The notes beneath the pieces were generated by a model. That model saw only the letters and a program-made list of their open reading frames with translations, had not been told where the DNA came from and did no database searches. Source: Physcia stellaris (lineage: Eukaryota; Ascomycota; Lecanoromycetes; Caliciales; Physciaceae). Taken from it: a DNA stretch of 64,000 nt. The position numbers and the translations under genes are program-made. The stretch spans positions 992,001 through 1,056,000 of the forward strand of contig JABSSW010000004.1 of assembly GCA_018902385.1 (NCBI GenBank), read 5' to 3'. Of the stretch, positions 24,819-36,448 are shown piece after piece (within the stretch, counting starts at the first letter, position 1; every line of letters begins with the position of its first letter).

Positions 24819-26159
24819 TTGATTCGTATGTTTGATTCACGATCAAAAAACGATATTGACGAACGACATCAATATCGAAAACAAATATTGTTTATTTCAA
24901 AACGATTCGAAATTCACGCGATAAAATTTGACGAATTTATTTATGAACGAATTTTTGTTGTCAACAAAATTGACGATAATTGCACGATTTATCGTGAAAT
25001 CATCGAACAAAATTTCATTTCAATGAATGAAATTGATTTACGAAATTGCATTGAAAAAAACGACGTTTTGTATCGAAAAAATCGATTTTGAATGTTCGTC
25101 GATGTTTTTTTATTCGTTGATTTTTTCAAAAAAATTCATGAATTTTTTGTTTCGAAACATTCAAATTTTAATCGCATAAAAAATTTTATACGTCGCGATT
25201 ATTATTGATTTAACATGCGCAAAACGATTCGTCGATACGTACGTAATTGTTATAAATGTCAACGCACGAAAATTTTCAAAAATCGCAAAAACGATTTATT
25301 TATTTTTTTGATTATATTTTTGCAACGTTGAATCGACATATCAATGAATTTTATTATCGAATTGTTCGACGTTCACGATCATAATGTCATATGCACGATA
25401 ATTGACAAATTTAACAAAAAACGTCATTACGTGTTTTGTATCGTCGACGACGAAAATATCAATATTAAAATCACGATCAAAATATTCATCAATTACGTAT
25501 TTCGTACAAATGAATTATTTTTTTCGATAACGTTTGATCGAAATTCTCAATTCATATCGTTCGTTTGACAAACATTTTGTCGAATTTTCGACATCAAATG
25601 TAAATTTTTCATCGTTTTTCATTCAGAAATCGATGAACAAATCAAAAAAATCAATCAAAATATCGAAAAACAATTGCGACAATATTTCAATTACATGCAA
25701 AACGATTGAAACGTTTGATTGTTCATGATCGAATTTGCAAATAACAACGCAATATTTGCAACAACAAAATTATTTTCATTTTTTATCAATAAAAATTTTC
25801 ATTTTCGTATGAATTTTTTATCAAATTTTATTTCGTATGTTACAACGAAAAAACGATTTTTGATCGTCAAAACAAAAAATATTATCGACACGATACAAAA
25901 TATTTTCAATTACGTACGAAATCATGCAAAAATAATTCAAAAACGTATAACAATTCAAATCAACAAACATCGAAAAATCGTAAAATACGTCGAAAAAAAT
26001 TTCGTTTTTTTCGATCGACGAAACATCAAAACGATCAAATCGTTTGACAAATTCGATGACAAAAAATTAAATTTTTACAAAATATTACAACGTATGAACA
26101 ATTCATATCGATTCGAATTGTTTAAAATCATGCATATTTACGATGTGTTTCATTGTTGA
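24819..26159 (+). pseudogene. Element C integrase remnant
   Basis: The pieces are 24,819-25,091 (linker), a CYKCQRTK-like HHCC relic near 25.25 kb, 25,344-25,568 (core: FIIELFDVHDHNVICTIIDK and VFRTNELFFSITFDRNSQF, the first two strands with acidic residues), and 25,534-26,159 (core end and C-terminal part, with RITIQINKHRKIVKYVEKNF). The first core strand is preceded by QR...IDISMN, usual in this group. Fossil. Confidence 0.85.
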
Positions 26160-26877
26160 TTTTTGCGCAAAAATTTTCGTAATTTATTCGAAAATCAAAT
26201 CAATAAATTTTTTGATTTTGTCATAATCAACGAAAATTTCGAATGAAAAATGAACGATATTTTGAAATTTCGATATTATTACAATCGTTTTCAATATCGT
26301 GTCAATTGATCGAATTGATCGCATAATCGAACATAATATTATGTCGACAACGAAAAATTTGATAATGTTCGCGACGTAATGAACGATTTTTATCGCATTC
26401 ATTTTACGATTGCAAATTTAAAATCGTTCAAAACGTTGATTTCAATATTTCAAAATGTCGTCAACGAATCAAATTTTTCAGCGAATCGTCGTCGTTTTCG
26501 AAAAAAAATCGTTATGTTGACATTAATCGAAATTATATTCGATTAAAATTTGAAAATTTCGAATTCAATACATTCATTTCGATTTCATTTTCGCAACGTT
26601 TTCGCAATTTTTAGTTTTCGTTATCGTTTCGATGTTATTTACAGTCAAAATTTACGTCGCATGAAAAACTGAATCGTGTCAAAAACATTTTCAAAAAATG
26701 TTGTCAAATTTTATCGAATTTTGAAACAATAACGAAACATTTGAAAATGAAAAATGATAATCGTGAAATTTTTGAATTTTGCAAATATTCAAATCAATCA
26801 ACAAAATTTTCAACAAAATTTTTCAATTTCGAAACAACAACGAATCGTCGAGACGACGTTCGCGAAAAAAAAAATAA
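26160..26877 (+). other. Element C chromodomain relic and 3' untranslated region
   Basis: About 26,190-26,405 translates on the + strand to short stretches such as NDILKFRYYYNRFQYRVN, RTYYVDNEKFDNVRDV and MNDFYRIH. These are spaced like a chromodomain (aromatic cage strand, YxVxW-type strand, C-terminal helix). The rest up to the LTR has no recognisable coding sequence. A minus-strand frame at 26,184-26,402 is a shadow. Confidence 0.5.
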
Positions 26878-27106
26878 TGTTACGAACATGTTTGACAAAT
26901 AAATTTGACAAATAAATAATTGATATGATATGTGATCGAACAACGAATTATATTTTAATTTTACGTTGAAATTAACGTGATTTGAAATTTGACGTCGCAC
27001 ATTGTTTGCAATTTCAACATTTTGTACTTATTTGTTTTTGCAAATTTATTGTTTTCGTCTAATTAATCAATAATACGTTTATTCAAGCACGATTCATGAT
27101 ATCACA
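26878..27106 (+). repeat. 3' LTR of element C
   Basis: The LTR is 229 bp, starts TGTTACGAACATG and ends GATATCACA. It is preceded by an A-rich stretch with GCGAAAAAAAAAATAA, a plausible relic of the polypurine tract. Confidence 0.92.
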
Positions 27107-27224
27107 AATTGTTATATCATTTTTTCGTGACGAAATCAAATGAAAAAAAACAAGGTGAAAAAACAAATCGAAAATTCAACGTTCAAATTCATTTCAATCG
27201 TTTTATCAACGAAAATGTGACGTA
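27107..27224 (+). other. Piece of element H (gag) between C and F
   Basis: The 118 bp lie between C's 3' LTR and F's 5' LTR. They end in ACGTA, the TSD of F, and continue as element H at 38,026. One + frame is open to the F junction, with a basic translation, just upstream of the zinc-knuckle-like sequence found at 38,053. This supports F having inserted in H's gag. Confidence 0.5.
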
Positions 27225-27441
27225 TGTGACGAACGTGCACTAAATTCAACATCAAACAAATTTAACATCGAATTAACATCGTTATTTTATCACATCGAAT
27301 GTTAAAATCGAAATTCGTTTTGACGCATTCGAAAAATCAAATTTTTTACATATGTTTTTTCAGATTTCATGTATTTGCTTCTCATTTCGATATTTTCGTA
27401 TAATTATGTAATTAATTTATATTTTTGCATAACATTTCACA
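27225..27441 (+). repeat. 5' LTR of element F
   Basis: 217 bp, TG...CA. It differs from the 3' LTR by about 8 transitions, five at CpA/TpG and three at CpT/ApG. Confidence 0.93.
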
Positions 27442-27525
27442 TTATATCGAAATCAATTTTTTCATGCTCGTTTATGATACGCGAAAATTCAAATAAACAA
27501 AATTTCTTGTCTCAAAATTCAAGAA

Positions 27526-28880
27526 TTGATAAAGAAATATAATAAATTCGTATCGTTTGATCATTCAAAAAAAAAAACAAAACGTAACAGATTGATTGTA
27601 AATGCGAAAAAACGAAACATAATAAATTCGTTTGTCGATTCAATTGAATATTTTGACAAACGAATTTCAGCGATAATCGATGTCACGAAAATAATTTTTT
27701 CGAACGTCGATTCAAATTCGTTTCATTATTAATTGACAAAGTTTTTTTGTTTCAAAAATGATTCGATTATATCATCAAACACATATCAAATCATTTCGAA
27801 AAAATGACATTCATACAAAAAAACATCAAAAAATTAATCAGAAATTTCATTTTTAATGATATTCAATTTTTTATTATTTCGAACGACATTACATTCAATC
27901 GACTATTTAAACTTTTTATATTTCGAATTTTTTTTTCTTTTTCTTTTTAATTCAAGCATTTATTATTTTTTATTATTATGATTTTTTCAATTCGTCTGAA
28001 AGAACGTCAACGACTCAACGAAATAAAAAAGTTGAATATTTTCGATTCTAATCAGAAAATCGATGATTCTGAACGTTTTTTCGATATTTATATGATCACA
28101 ACAATGTTAAATTTTACAAAATCGAATTTCATTATGATTTTGACGTCAATTGACATATTCAATTTTTCGAAATTAAAAAAAGCGATTTTTGAACAATCTG
28201 CACGACTTTGAAAAATTCTGAAATTTTTTCGAAAAAATAAAAACAAAAACATCAATATCATTCGTGTTTGAAACAATTGCGAAAAATACATAAAAACGAA
28301 AAATTTAAAACATTTTTTAAAATTCGATGAAATCAACGTTCAACTCGAAACAAATCGAATTGAAATTTATAAATATCGTATTAAAATCAACAAACGATTC
28401 GTCGTTAATCGTAAATTAAAAAAAAAACAAAAAATTTTTTTTCGAACGATCAGATTGTCGACGTTTTCTCAAAAACTAATTATGACGAAAAAATTGATTT
28501 TTTCAAAATTCGCTGAAAAAACAAAAAATTAATTTCTAAATACATCGATTTTTCTATCTTTTATGAACACAAAAATTCAAACATTCTCGATTACATTCGA
28601 TATGATATCTGAAAAAATAAATGCGTAAATAAATTGAAAATCAATGCGAATTGATATTTTATTAAACAATAACAAATCATTGCAATCGTTTAATGATTAA
28701 AAAACAAAATCGTCGAATACGTTCATATTCGACGTAAAATTCAACGTTATTTTTTTCGATTACGAAAAAATTTTCAAATTGTTCGATATCATTTACGTCG
28801 ATACAAATCATGATCGCAATATTCGACGTCAATACGACAATTTTAAAATGAAATTTTCGAATGTATACAGCGAATTTTAT
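27526..28880 (+). pseudogene. Element F gag remnant, N-terminal part
   Basis: Pieces occur at 27,526-27,732 and 27,978-28,211 (RLKERQRLNEIKKLNIFDSN, charged helix), and eroded sequence continues to G's TSD at 28,909. The second piece resembles the gag start seen at 12,506-12,739 of A (DLIKLNEIRRFERVFNFDSN). The rest of gag resumes after G at 32,236. Fossil. Confidence 0.55.
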
Positions 28881-28913
28881 TCAAAATTTTTATTATTAAT
28901 TAATTAGTTATTC

Positions 28914-29098
28914 TGTTGAGAAGTACAGTTTTCGCAAAAAAATAATCAAGAATTCAATTGATATAATTTGACGAAAGAAAAACTAATGCGTTTTCATTGA
29001 ATTTAATGTTTTAACATCGCACACATCAAAATTTTCGATCTGTTTGTATTTAAAAATTACACGCAATTTATGCAATCATTGTTCATATCTGTTTAACA
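28914..29098. repeat. Left LTR of element G
   Basis: 185 bp, TG...CA, preceded by TATTC. Partner of 32,046-32,230. Confidence 0.9.
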
Positions 29099-29284
29099 AA
29101 TTATGAATTCGAATTCAACGTATGTTGTGTTCGTGACAATGATGTTGCAACTGTTTGACAAACAATTCGATTTGACAAGTCGTGAATGTGTGTTTTTAAA
29201 AATTTAAAATTTTTTCGTATCAACGAATTCGCATTCACAATCGCATCGATTGAATCACGATACGAATTTAAATAATCAACGATT

Positions 29285-29505
29285 AATGAAAATGCTTCAT
29301 CGATTCGATCGCGTTAAAATTGTAAAAATGCTTTACGAAATTCGAATTCGATCATCAATTTTTGCGAATGAACAAACGATTGTGAAAATGTTTTACGAAT
29401 CGAATTCGATCATCAATTCAACGAATGAACAAACGATTGTAAAAATGTTTTACAAATTCGAATTCGATTATCAATTCAACGAATAAACAAACGACAATAG
29501 AAATG
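29285..29505. repeat. Tandem array inside G, unit about 60 bp
   Basis: Three to four diverged units share AATGTTTTACGAATTCGA-like, TCATCAATTCAACGAATGAA and CAAACGATTGTAAAAATG stretches. The translation is repetitive too (EQTIVKMFYESNS), but nothing shows that it was coding. Confidence 0.75.
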
Positions 29506-29809
29506 CTTTACACGATTTTGCGTTGAAAACAAAAAAACTGAAAAATGTCAATTCAATTTATTTACATTTATTCGACAATCGATCATTCAATCAAATACGA
29601 AACGATTTCATCATGATCACACGTCAATCGTCAATTTCAACTATGTACGAAACAATTATTTTATTGACATTTGTCAATCGTCATTGATCGAAACATTTAG
29701 TCGATCGTTTCACGTGACATTTCGATTCATTTTTCGTATTTTTCGTCTTGTTCGATCACACGTCAATGAAAAAACTAAAAATAAAAACATATAACACGAG
29801 ATAAAAGCG

Positions 29810-30307
29810 ATGAATATTTCAATCAAAAGTCGAAATTTGTTGATGCAAAAAATGTCGATTGATTTATTTCATCATTTATTTTCAGATTTTCAATCAAAAT
29901 TTCATTTGATCGTGAATGATTTACATCGCATGTTCGTTGAAAATTCGAATTTATTTGATTTGCAATCACGTCAAATCAAATCGTTGTTTTCGCATATTTT
30001 CGACATATGCAATCTCAATTACGTTTTCACAATTTTGAAATCTCATACAAATTCGCGTTACGTCATATTTCAATGCGACGATTTCATTTGTTTTCGAAAC
30101 GATCGAATTCGAAATTTTCAAAATTTACACATGTTCGCGAAAGTTTTTCGCGCAAATTCTCGATTTCGATTCACGTTTTTTGATTTTCGAAAATTTTTCA
30201 TTCAATTTCAATTTGCAAACGCTGTCAAGAACATTTCGTCATTTATTTGTTTAACAATTGATTCGCATCGATCGTTTCGAAAATCGAAAACAATGAAATA
30301 TTCATGA
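29810..30307 (+). CDS. Unrecognised open piece inside G (165 aa)
   Basis: Starts MNISIKSRNLLMQKM. It contains several Cys and His residues (FDICNLNY, YVIFQCDDFICFRND) and many Phe and Arg. I do not recognise a gag, pol or host domain. It is the longest open stretch in G. It may be a gag-like or captured sequence, or chance in mutated AT-rich DNA. A ribosome-entry or promoter context cannot be judged. Confidence 0.25.
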   Translation: MNISIKSRNLLMQKMSIDLFHHLFSDFQSKFHLIVNDLHRMFVENSNLFDLQSRQIKSLFSHIFDICNLNYVFTILKSHTNSRYVIFQCDDFICFRNDRIRNFQNLHMFAKVFRANSRFRFTFFDFRKFFIQFQFANAVKNISSFICLTIDSHRSFRKSKTMKYS

Positions 30308-30317
30308 GAATTTCTGT

Positions 30318-30640
30318 TTTGAAAAAAGTATTGATTTGAAAAAATTACAAAAATTGTTTGTTTTCGAATTTCTCATTATTGATTTTTTTTCGAAAAAGTC
30401 ATTATTTTGAGAAAATTCTAGATCGTGTTTATTTGTTATTTCAACTTTTTTCGTTCGCTTTATCATTCATTTAGAAAAAACATCATGATTTGAAAAAATC
30501 TAACATGTTGTTGTTTTAATTGTTTATTCATTTTTTTTATTTTGTCATCGTTTATTTCGTTTTGCGTTTGAGAAAATCATTGATTTGAAAAAGATTAAAA
30601 GTTGTTGTTTTATTGATTTGTAAAAATTTGATTGTTTTTT
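30318..30640. repeat. Second tandem array inside G, unit about 85-115 bp
   Basis: About four diverged units each carry a GAAAAARTCATTGATTTGAA-like core followed by a T-rich spacer with TTGTTGTTTT or GTTTATT. No coding potential. Confidence 0.55.
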
Positions 30641-30759
30641 TTGTCGTTGTTTCGTTTTGATTTAACACGATAATTCATTTATTTTTTACATTTTGCGATT
30701 CGTCATCGAACGATAAATACGAAAAAAAAAAAACAAAAAAAACGATCAAACGTGACAAA

Positions 30760-31075
30760 AAAAAACAAAATGCGTGACAATACAGTTTCGAAAAAACGTA
30801 TTGTACAATTACAACAATGAGTTTGCTTCAATGATATATTTTTAGTGAATTTGTTACAACGATGTATCTTTAATGAATTTGTTACAATAATGTACAGTTT
30901 CGTGAAATTTACAGTGATACGAGTTGAAATCAAATAATATCGTTTCGAAAAAACGTATTATGCAATCACGAATACGTTTAAAAGATAAATCAACAAAAAT
31001 TTGATGTCAAATAATATCGTTTCGAAAAAACGTAAATCAGATAATATCGTTTCGAAAAAACGTATTATGCAATCA
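30760..31075. repeat. Third repeat array inside G
   Basis: A TAATATCGTTTCGAAAAAAC unit followed by GTA is repeated three times (about 30,937, 31,010 and 31,037), with a related CAGTTTCGAAAAAACGTATT at 30,782. The TTCGAA core is an inverted repeat. GAATTTGTTACAA units are mixed in near 30,840-30,900. Confidence 0.65.
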
Positions 31076-31729
31076 TATTACATTTCGATTTCGTCGATTT
31101 CGCAAATCAAAAATTCGATCAAAAAAAAATAATCAATGTTGAAAATATTTGATCTTTTCGCATACTAATCGATTTGATTTTTTGACAAATTTTAATCAAA
31201 ATCGAAAAGTTCGAATTCGCATTCGTTGCATCGATGTATGTTCGCAAAAATTTGTTTCGCATTCGATGCATTATTTTTCTTATCGATTTCTCGATCATTT
31301 TTCACTTTTTTTATTTCATTGACACATTTTTCGAATCTTTTACAGTCAAATTACATAAATATTGAATCAATAAAATCGCAATATGAAATGAAAAATTTGA
31401 AATATCTGTGAAACGTCAATGATGTTATCAAATGAATTCAAAAAATCGTTGATGCATTCGATTTTCGTTTTCATCGCAACGTTCAATCGAAAAGTACTTG
31501 TTTCATAATGTATTTTCTATTCGATTTTAAATATCAGATTGCACATCGATGTTTCATTTTATAAAAAATCATAATCAGAACGTTGCATTTTTCAAATATT
31601 CGATCAATTGTTCGATCGTACGTTTTACAAATCGACTTTACGTCATATTTGAAATCAATAAATCTATCGAATTTTCATTCGTTCGTTTTTGCATTTTTCG
31701 CATCAATGCATGATTTAATTCATCAAAAT

Positions 31730-32010
31730 TTACGTTATCGAAAAAGTTTGCTCGAAAATTTCAAACAATGCGTCGTTGAAAAAATTTCAAAAATCATTTC
31801 GTTGAAAAAACTTGTCGACAACAATGACAATCATTCATTTTTTTCAATAAATCGAAAATTTGTCGCGTTGAAAAAACTCATTCGAAAATTTCAAACAACG
31901 CATCGTTGAAAAAGTTTCAAAATTCATCGTTTTGAAGAAGTTTCAAACATCAAAATTTGCATCGTTGAAAAAGTTTGCACGAAAATTTCAAATTGATCAA
32001 AATATTTGTT
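31730..32010. repeat. Fourth repeat array inside G
   Basis: A unit with CGTTGAAAAAGTTTG and CGAAAATTTCAAA is repeated four to five times just before the right LTR, partly in the frame of an open stretch starting at 31,583 (KKLVDN, KKLIRKFQTTH). It ends near 32,010. Confidence 0.6.
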
Positions 32011-32045
32011 CTAAACAAAAAACACAAACGAATGTTGTGAAAAAA

Positions 32046-32230
32046 TGTTGAGAAATACAATTTTCGCAAAAAAATGATCAAGAATTCAATTGATATAATT
32101 TGACGAAAAAAAAACTAATGCGTTTTCATTGAATTTAATGTTTTGACATCGCACACATCAAAATTTTCGATTTGTTTGTATTTAGAAATTACACGCAATT
32201 CATGCAATTATTGTTCATGTTTGTTTAACA
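32046..32230. repeat. Right LTR of element G
   Basis: 185 bp, colinear with the left copy, followed by TATTC, after which F's gag resumes. Confidence 0.9.
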
Positions 32231-32235
32231 TATTC

Positions 32236-32640
32236 AACAAATTTGATGACGACAAAATTCATGATTTGAAAAAAAAATTTATCGTTAAATTCAAATTGAT
32301 TATGAATAATCTGAATAATTTTATTTCGTTTGATGTTTTTCATCGAAAAATTCAAACAATCGATAATCGTTATAAACGTATTTAGAATAACGACGATAAA
32401 ATTCGATTTTTTTCGAATTTTTTCAGATTTTCGAATCATAAACAAACATTTCGAATTCGTCGAAACGAGAAATATTTTGCGAAATTGATCATTAATTACA
32501 TCAATTCAATCGAAAAAAAAATTTACAAAATTGTCATAATTCGTTTTTTTGTAAAAAAAAAATGTCGTCGTTGCGATAATTTAAAACATTGATAAAAAAA
32601 TGCAAATCGAATAAATCATTATTTGAATGAATAAACGATT
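32236..32640 (+). pseudogene. Element F gag remnant, C-terminal part
   Basis: The frame picks up after G's TSD with NKFDDDKIHDLKKKFIVKF and NLNNFISFDVFHRKIQT, capsid-like. Near 32,555 is KKKCRRCDNLKH, a C-x2-C-x4-H zinc-knuckle relic that ends gag. Fossil. Confidence 0.6.
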
Positions 32641-32848
32641 TGATTAAAAAAAAATATTCAATTTTCAAAATATTGTAACAATTTTCGATTATGCAAACAG
32701 TACATTCATTGCGTTTTTTTTTCGACGAATCGAAAAATTAACAATTTTTTTCGAAAACGCGAAAAAAATTATCAAAATTTGTTCACGAAATTTTCAACAT
32801 AACATTTTTAACGAATTTTATTGTGAATTTTTAATTAAAAAAATAAAA

Positions 32849-33136
32849 TTGTTTTCGAACGATCGAAAAATCATGATTCATGATTCAATTGATATCGATG
32901 TTTCTGAATACGTTTTTATTAATGAAAAAATTGCGCAAAGAATATGTCATAAATTAAATTTGATTTCAGTATTTCTGATTCGATTTAAAAAAATTTTTAA
33001 TTTCGAAAAAATTGAAATCAAATTCATTATTTATCAGATATTGTTCAAAATGATTTTACAAAATCATTCGAAATTTTTTGTTTCGTTGTTTATCATCAAA
33101 ATAAAACAACATTCGTTGATTTTAAAAAAATTTTGA
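32849..33136 (+). pseudogene. Element F protease remnant
   Basis: The 95-residue piece aligns with the second half of the protease in A and C: YVFINEKIAQRICHKLNLISVFLIRFKK compares with YVFIDKKIAQFVCNMLNMNFVFLL. It runs to HSLILKKF, next to the following piece. Fossil. Confidence 0.7.
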
Positions 33137-34687
33137 ATGAACAAACATGAAATAATTTTCAATATGATTAACGACGAATGTTATTTCATTTCAAATCATT
33201 GTGATTACGTGAAAATTTCTTTTTTGTTATTTCGTTCGTTTATATTTCAAAAATTATTCAATTCGAACAAGCAATCGAATAAAACGTTTTATTTGTTTTT
33301 TTTTCAGCGATTTTTAACGTCGTTTTCATCAACAAGTTTGCGAAAATATCAGATTTTTCAAAAACGATCAATTTCGACACTTTCTCGAATAATTTCTTTT
33401 CGTCTCACAGTAAAAAATTCGAAAAAAAACGAACAATCAATAAAAGAATTTTTGAATTCAAATTTCAAATACGTCATTAAAAAAATAAACAAAAAATATT
33501 TTTCGATCAAATTTTTCAAAAAAAAACGACGAATGAAAATCATACGCGAAATTCAAAAATCGAATTTAATCATCGTTTCAATAAAAAAATTTGACATTGT
33601 CAAGAAATTTACGCGTCGATTTAATCGACGATTTAAAATTACAATTTCGAAAATTGAAAATGACGATCAAAATTTTGATTTTGACATATCGTTAAACGTA
33701 ATTTTCATTGACGCAACGACGTTTCAATCTTTGACAAAATTTAAAAAAAAAAAAAAAATCAAGATTTTTTCGTTGATCATGAAAAAATTAAACGAAATTA
33801 TTGACAACGTCAAAAAAAAATTGATCAAAATAAAAACTAATTCAAATTTAAATTTCAAGAACGTTTTTAAAATCATGAAAACAATCGTCGAAAAATTAAA
33901 ACGTAAAATTTCTGAATTTCTTAAGCGTTTTGAAAGTGTATTCAATTCAAAAAAAACAAACAAATTATTTTCTCATAAATTTTACGATTACAAAATCGAA
34001 TTGATCGAAAATTCGAATCAATTGTTTCGAAATCGAATTTATTTTTTATCGTTCAAAAAATTCGAAATTTTTCAAAAATATTTACACGATAATTTTCAAA
34101 AGAAATTTATTAATTCAAACAAGACGTTTTATGTTTCGTTTATTTTATTTGTCGTCAAATCGAATGAACAATTTCGTTTGTACGTGAATTATCGAAAATT
34201 GAACGTTATAATCAAGCGCAATAGTTATTCTATTTCGTTGATCGAAAAAATTTTCGCTAAAATTATCGATTGTAAATTCTTGTTTAAATTGAATATTATA
34301 TCGATTTTCAACAAGTTTCGAATGAATTCACAAAACGAAAATTTTATTATTTTCATATGTTCGTTAAACATTTACAAATATCATGTATTGTTTTTCGATT
34401 TTATCAATGATTCGATCAATTGACAACATTACATGAACGATTTGTTGTTTAAATATATTAATTATTTTTGTCAAATGTATTTGAATGATATTTTCATTTA
34501 CAACAAAATTCGAAAACAACATGAACGACATTTCATTCAAATATTTCAAAAATTGAAAAAAATTGATTTTCAAATGAATATCAAAAAATGCGAATTTTTT
34601 CAAACAAAAATTTCATTTTTAAAAATCATATTATCGACAAAAAAATTACGCATAAATTTTAAAAAAATGCAAAATATTGTCAATTGA
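33137..34687 (+). pseudogene. Element F linker and reverse transcriptase remnant, with a long open stretch
   Basis: A 428-residue open stretch (33,137-34,423) covers a basic linker and most of RT, with FILFVVKSNEQFRLYVNYRK, FLFKLNIISIFNKFRM (motif A) and ISLIEKIFAK. The next piece, 34,433-34,687, has MYLNDIFIYNKIRKQHERH at the YxDD position. It is by far the longest open piece in the AT-rich block, but its composition (hardly any Pro, Gly or Trp) shows it is mutated like the rest. Fossil. Confidence 0.85.
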
Positions 34688-34689
34688 AT

Positions 34690-35200
34690 TCGTTCAACGT
34701 GCATCAAGAAAATACAAACGTTTGTAAATTTTTGCAATTTCTATCGACGTTTCATTAAAACGTTTTCGAAATTCGTCAAATTTTTAATTCGAATAATCAA
34801 AAAAATTGATTTCGAATGAATCGATTTCGTTAACGAAACATTCGAAATTTTGAAAAAACAAAAAATCGAAATTTCAATTTTTCGACATTACGATCGCAAT
34901 CGTAAAACTATTTTAAATATCGATTTTTTAAATTGATGTTTGAGTGAAATTCTGTCTCAATACGACGACGACGAAATTTTTTATTCGATGATTTTTTTCA
35001 ACAAAAAAATGATTTCGATCGAATGCAATTACGAAATATACGACAAAAAATTTTTTGTCATTATTCGATGTTTGAAACATTGAAAATTCGAATTCGAAAA
35101 TATCGACGAATTCGTTGAAATTTACATCGATCACAAAAATTTCGAAATTTTTATAACGAATAAAAAATTCATTTTTCGTCAAATGCGTTGAACAAAAATT
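34690..35200 (+). pseudogene. Element F RNase H remnant
   Basis: + strand stretches include CNFYRRFIKTFSKF (connection), ILSQYDDDEIFYSMIFF and ISIECNYEIYDKKFF. The last two match RNase H of A (LSQYDDEKILHFVAFYSR, CNYEIYDKKLL). A minus-strand frame at 34,928-35,326 is a shadow. Fossil. Confidence 0.75.
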
Positions 35201-36448
35201 TTGATCGATTACAATATCAAAATTCAATATCAATTCGAAATCAAAAACGTCAAAACAAATATTTTGATTAAAATGTTTGAATTTCGTTTCGTCGAAAACG
35301 ACGAACGTGAATTTTATAAAAAACAAATTTTGTTGTTATTTTTTCGATTGCAATTATGTTCAATTGACGTTCAAAACGATTTATACGAACGCGTCATGCA
35401 AATCAATCGAAAAAACGAAAATTGTACGAATTATCGTCAAATTTTGATCGATGAACAAATCATTAACGAAAAAATAAATTTGCAAAATTGTTTCGATCGA
35501 AACGAAATTTTTTTCAAAAACGAAAATTTATAAATGTCAAATCGATTAAATTTCATGATTGAAATAATTCGTGACGTTCACGATTAGTTTTTTTGTGCAC
35601 ATTCGAATATGAATCGTATTGAAAAACTCATTAAACGTTATTATTATTGATTTAATATGAAATTATTCATCAAACGTTATGTTCGAAATTGTCAAAAATG
35701 TCAACGATCGAAATTTTCGCACGATAATCGTCACGAATTGTTAATTTCATTGTCGATTTTTAATCAACGTTGAATTGATATATCGATGAATTTCATAATC
35801 GAATTATTTGATTTCAAAAACAACAATGTTATTTGTATTATTATCGATCGTTTAATCAAAAAACGTCATTACGTTTTTTGCGTGATCGATGACGATGATT
35901 TAACAATGCAAATTTGTGTCAAAATATTAATACATTACGTATTTCGTATTCATGAATTATTTTTTTTCATCATTTCAAATCGAAATGATCAATTCGTAAA
36001 TCGCGTTTGAAAAATTTTTTGTAAACGATTAAAAATCAAATGTAAATTATTCATCGCTTTTCAATCAGAAATCGATAATCAAATCGAACGAACGAATCAA
36101 AATATCGAAATTCGATTGCGTTTATATTGCAATTATCGTCAAAACGATTGAATTGATTGAATAAATATCATAAAATTCGTTAACAATAACGATGTTTTAA
36201 CGATTATCGAATTCATTTTTTTCATTAATAAAAATTATCATTTTCGAATGATTTTTGAATCGAATTTAAATAATTACGAAATTATTAAAAAACGTTTGTT
36301 GATTAAACAAAACGAATTCATTGTCGAAAAAATGAATTGTATTATCGAATACGTCAAAATCAATGTTGTCGACGCGAAACAAAAAATAATTGTTCGAATC
36401 AACAAATTTCGTTTGTTTATAAATTTTGAAATAAAAAATTATTTTTGA
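35201..36448 (+). pseudogene. Element F integrase remnant
   Basis: The pieces are 35,201-35,533 (linker), the HHCC relic RNCQKCQRSKF near 35.69 kb, 35,786-36,010 (core: NFIIELFDFKNNNVICIIID, VFRIHELFFFIISNRNDQF) and 36,248-36,448 (C-terminal helix). Colinear with C. Fossil. Confidence 0.82.

Larger units (their letters stand above)
13902..27106 (+). mobile_element. Element C: Ty3/gypsy chromovirus-type LTR retrotransposon, broken
   Basis: Two 229-bp LTRs (13,902-14,130 and 26,878-27,106) enclose gag, protease, RT, RNase H, integrase and chromodomain remnants on the + strand. Element E (15,761-22,248) is inserted between the gag zinc knuckle and the protease. Without E and its duplicated 5 bp, C is about 6.7 kb. 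It is a close relative of A. The flanks TTACA (13,897-13,901) and AATTG (27,107-27,111) do not match, so no TSD is recognisable. Fossil in more than ten reading pieces. Confidence 0.9.
28914..32230. mobile_element. Element G: non-autonomous (pol-less) LTR element inserted in F
   Basis: LTRs of 185 bp at 28,914-29,098 and 32,046-32,230 (TGTTGAGAARTACA ... GTTTAACA) are flanked by the exact TSD TATTC (28,909-28,913 and 32,231-32,235). The 2.95-kb interior has no protease, RT, RNase H or integrase trace. It holds one 165-residue open piece and several tandem-repeat arrays. This fits a LARD/TRIM-like passenger needing another element's proteins. LTRs differ by about 11 transitions. Orientation is uncertain; the longest open piece is on +. 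Confidence 0.85.

Noticed and set aside
29810-30307. Resemblance of the open piece in G (SRYVIFQCD) to the FAR1-like N-terminus of MULE-type transposases
   Set aside because: Only a few residues fit, the later Cys/His positions do not, and mutation blurs the rest; left as unrecognised.
30703-30933. Minus-strand frame with Cys and Phe-rich end in G
   Set aside because: Formed by poly-A stretches and repeat units read in reverse; no homology or start context.
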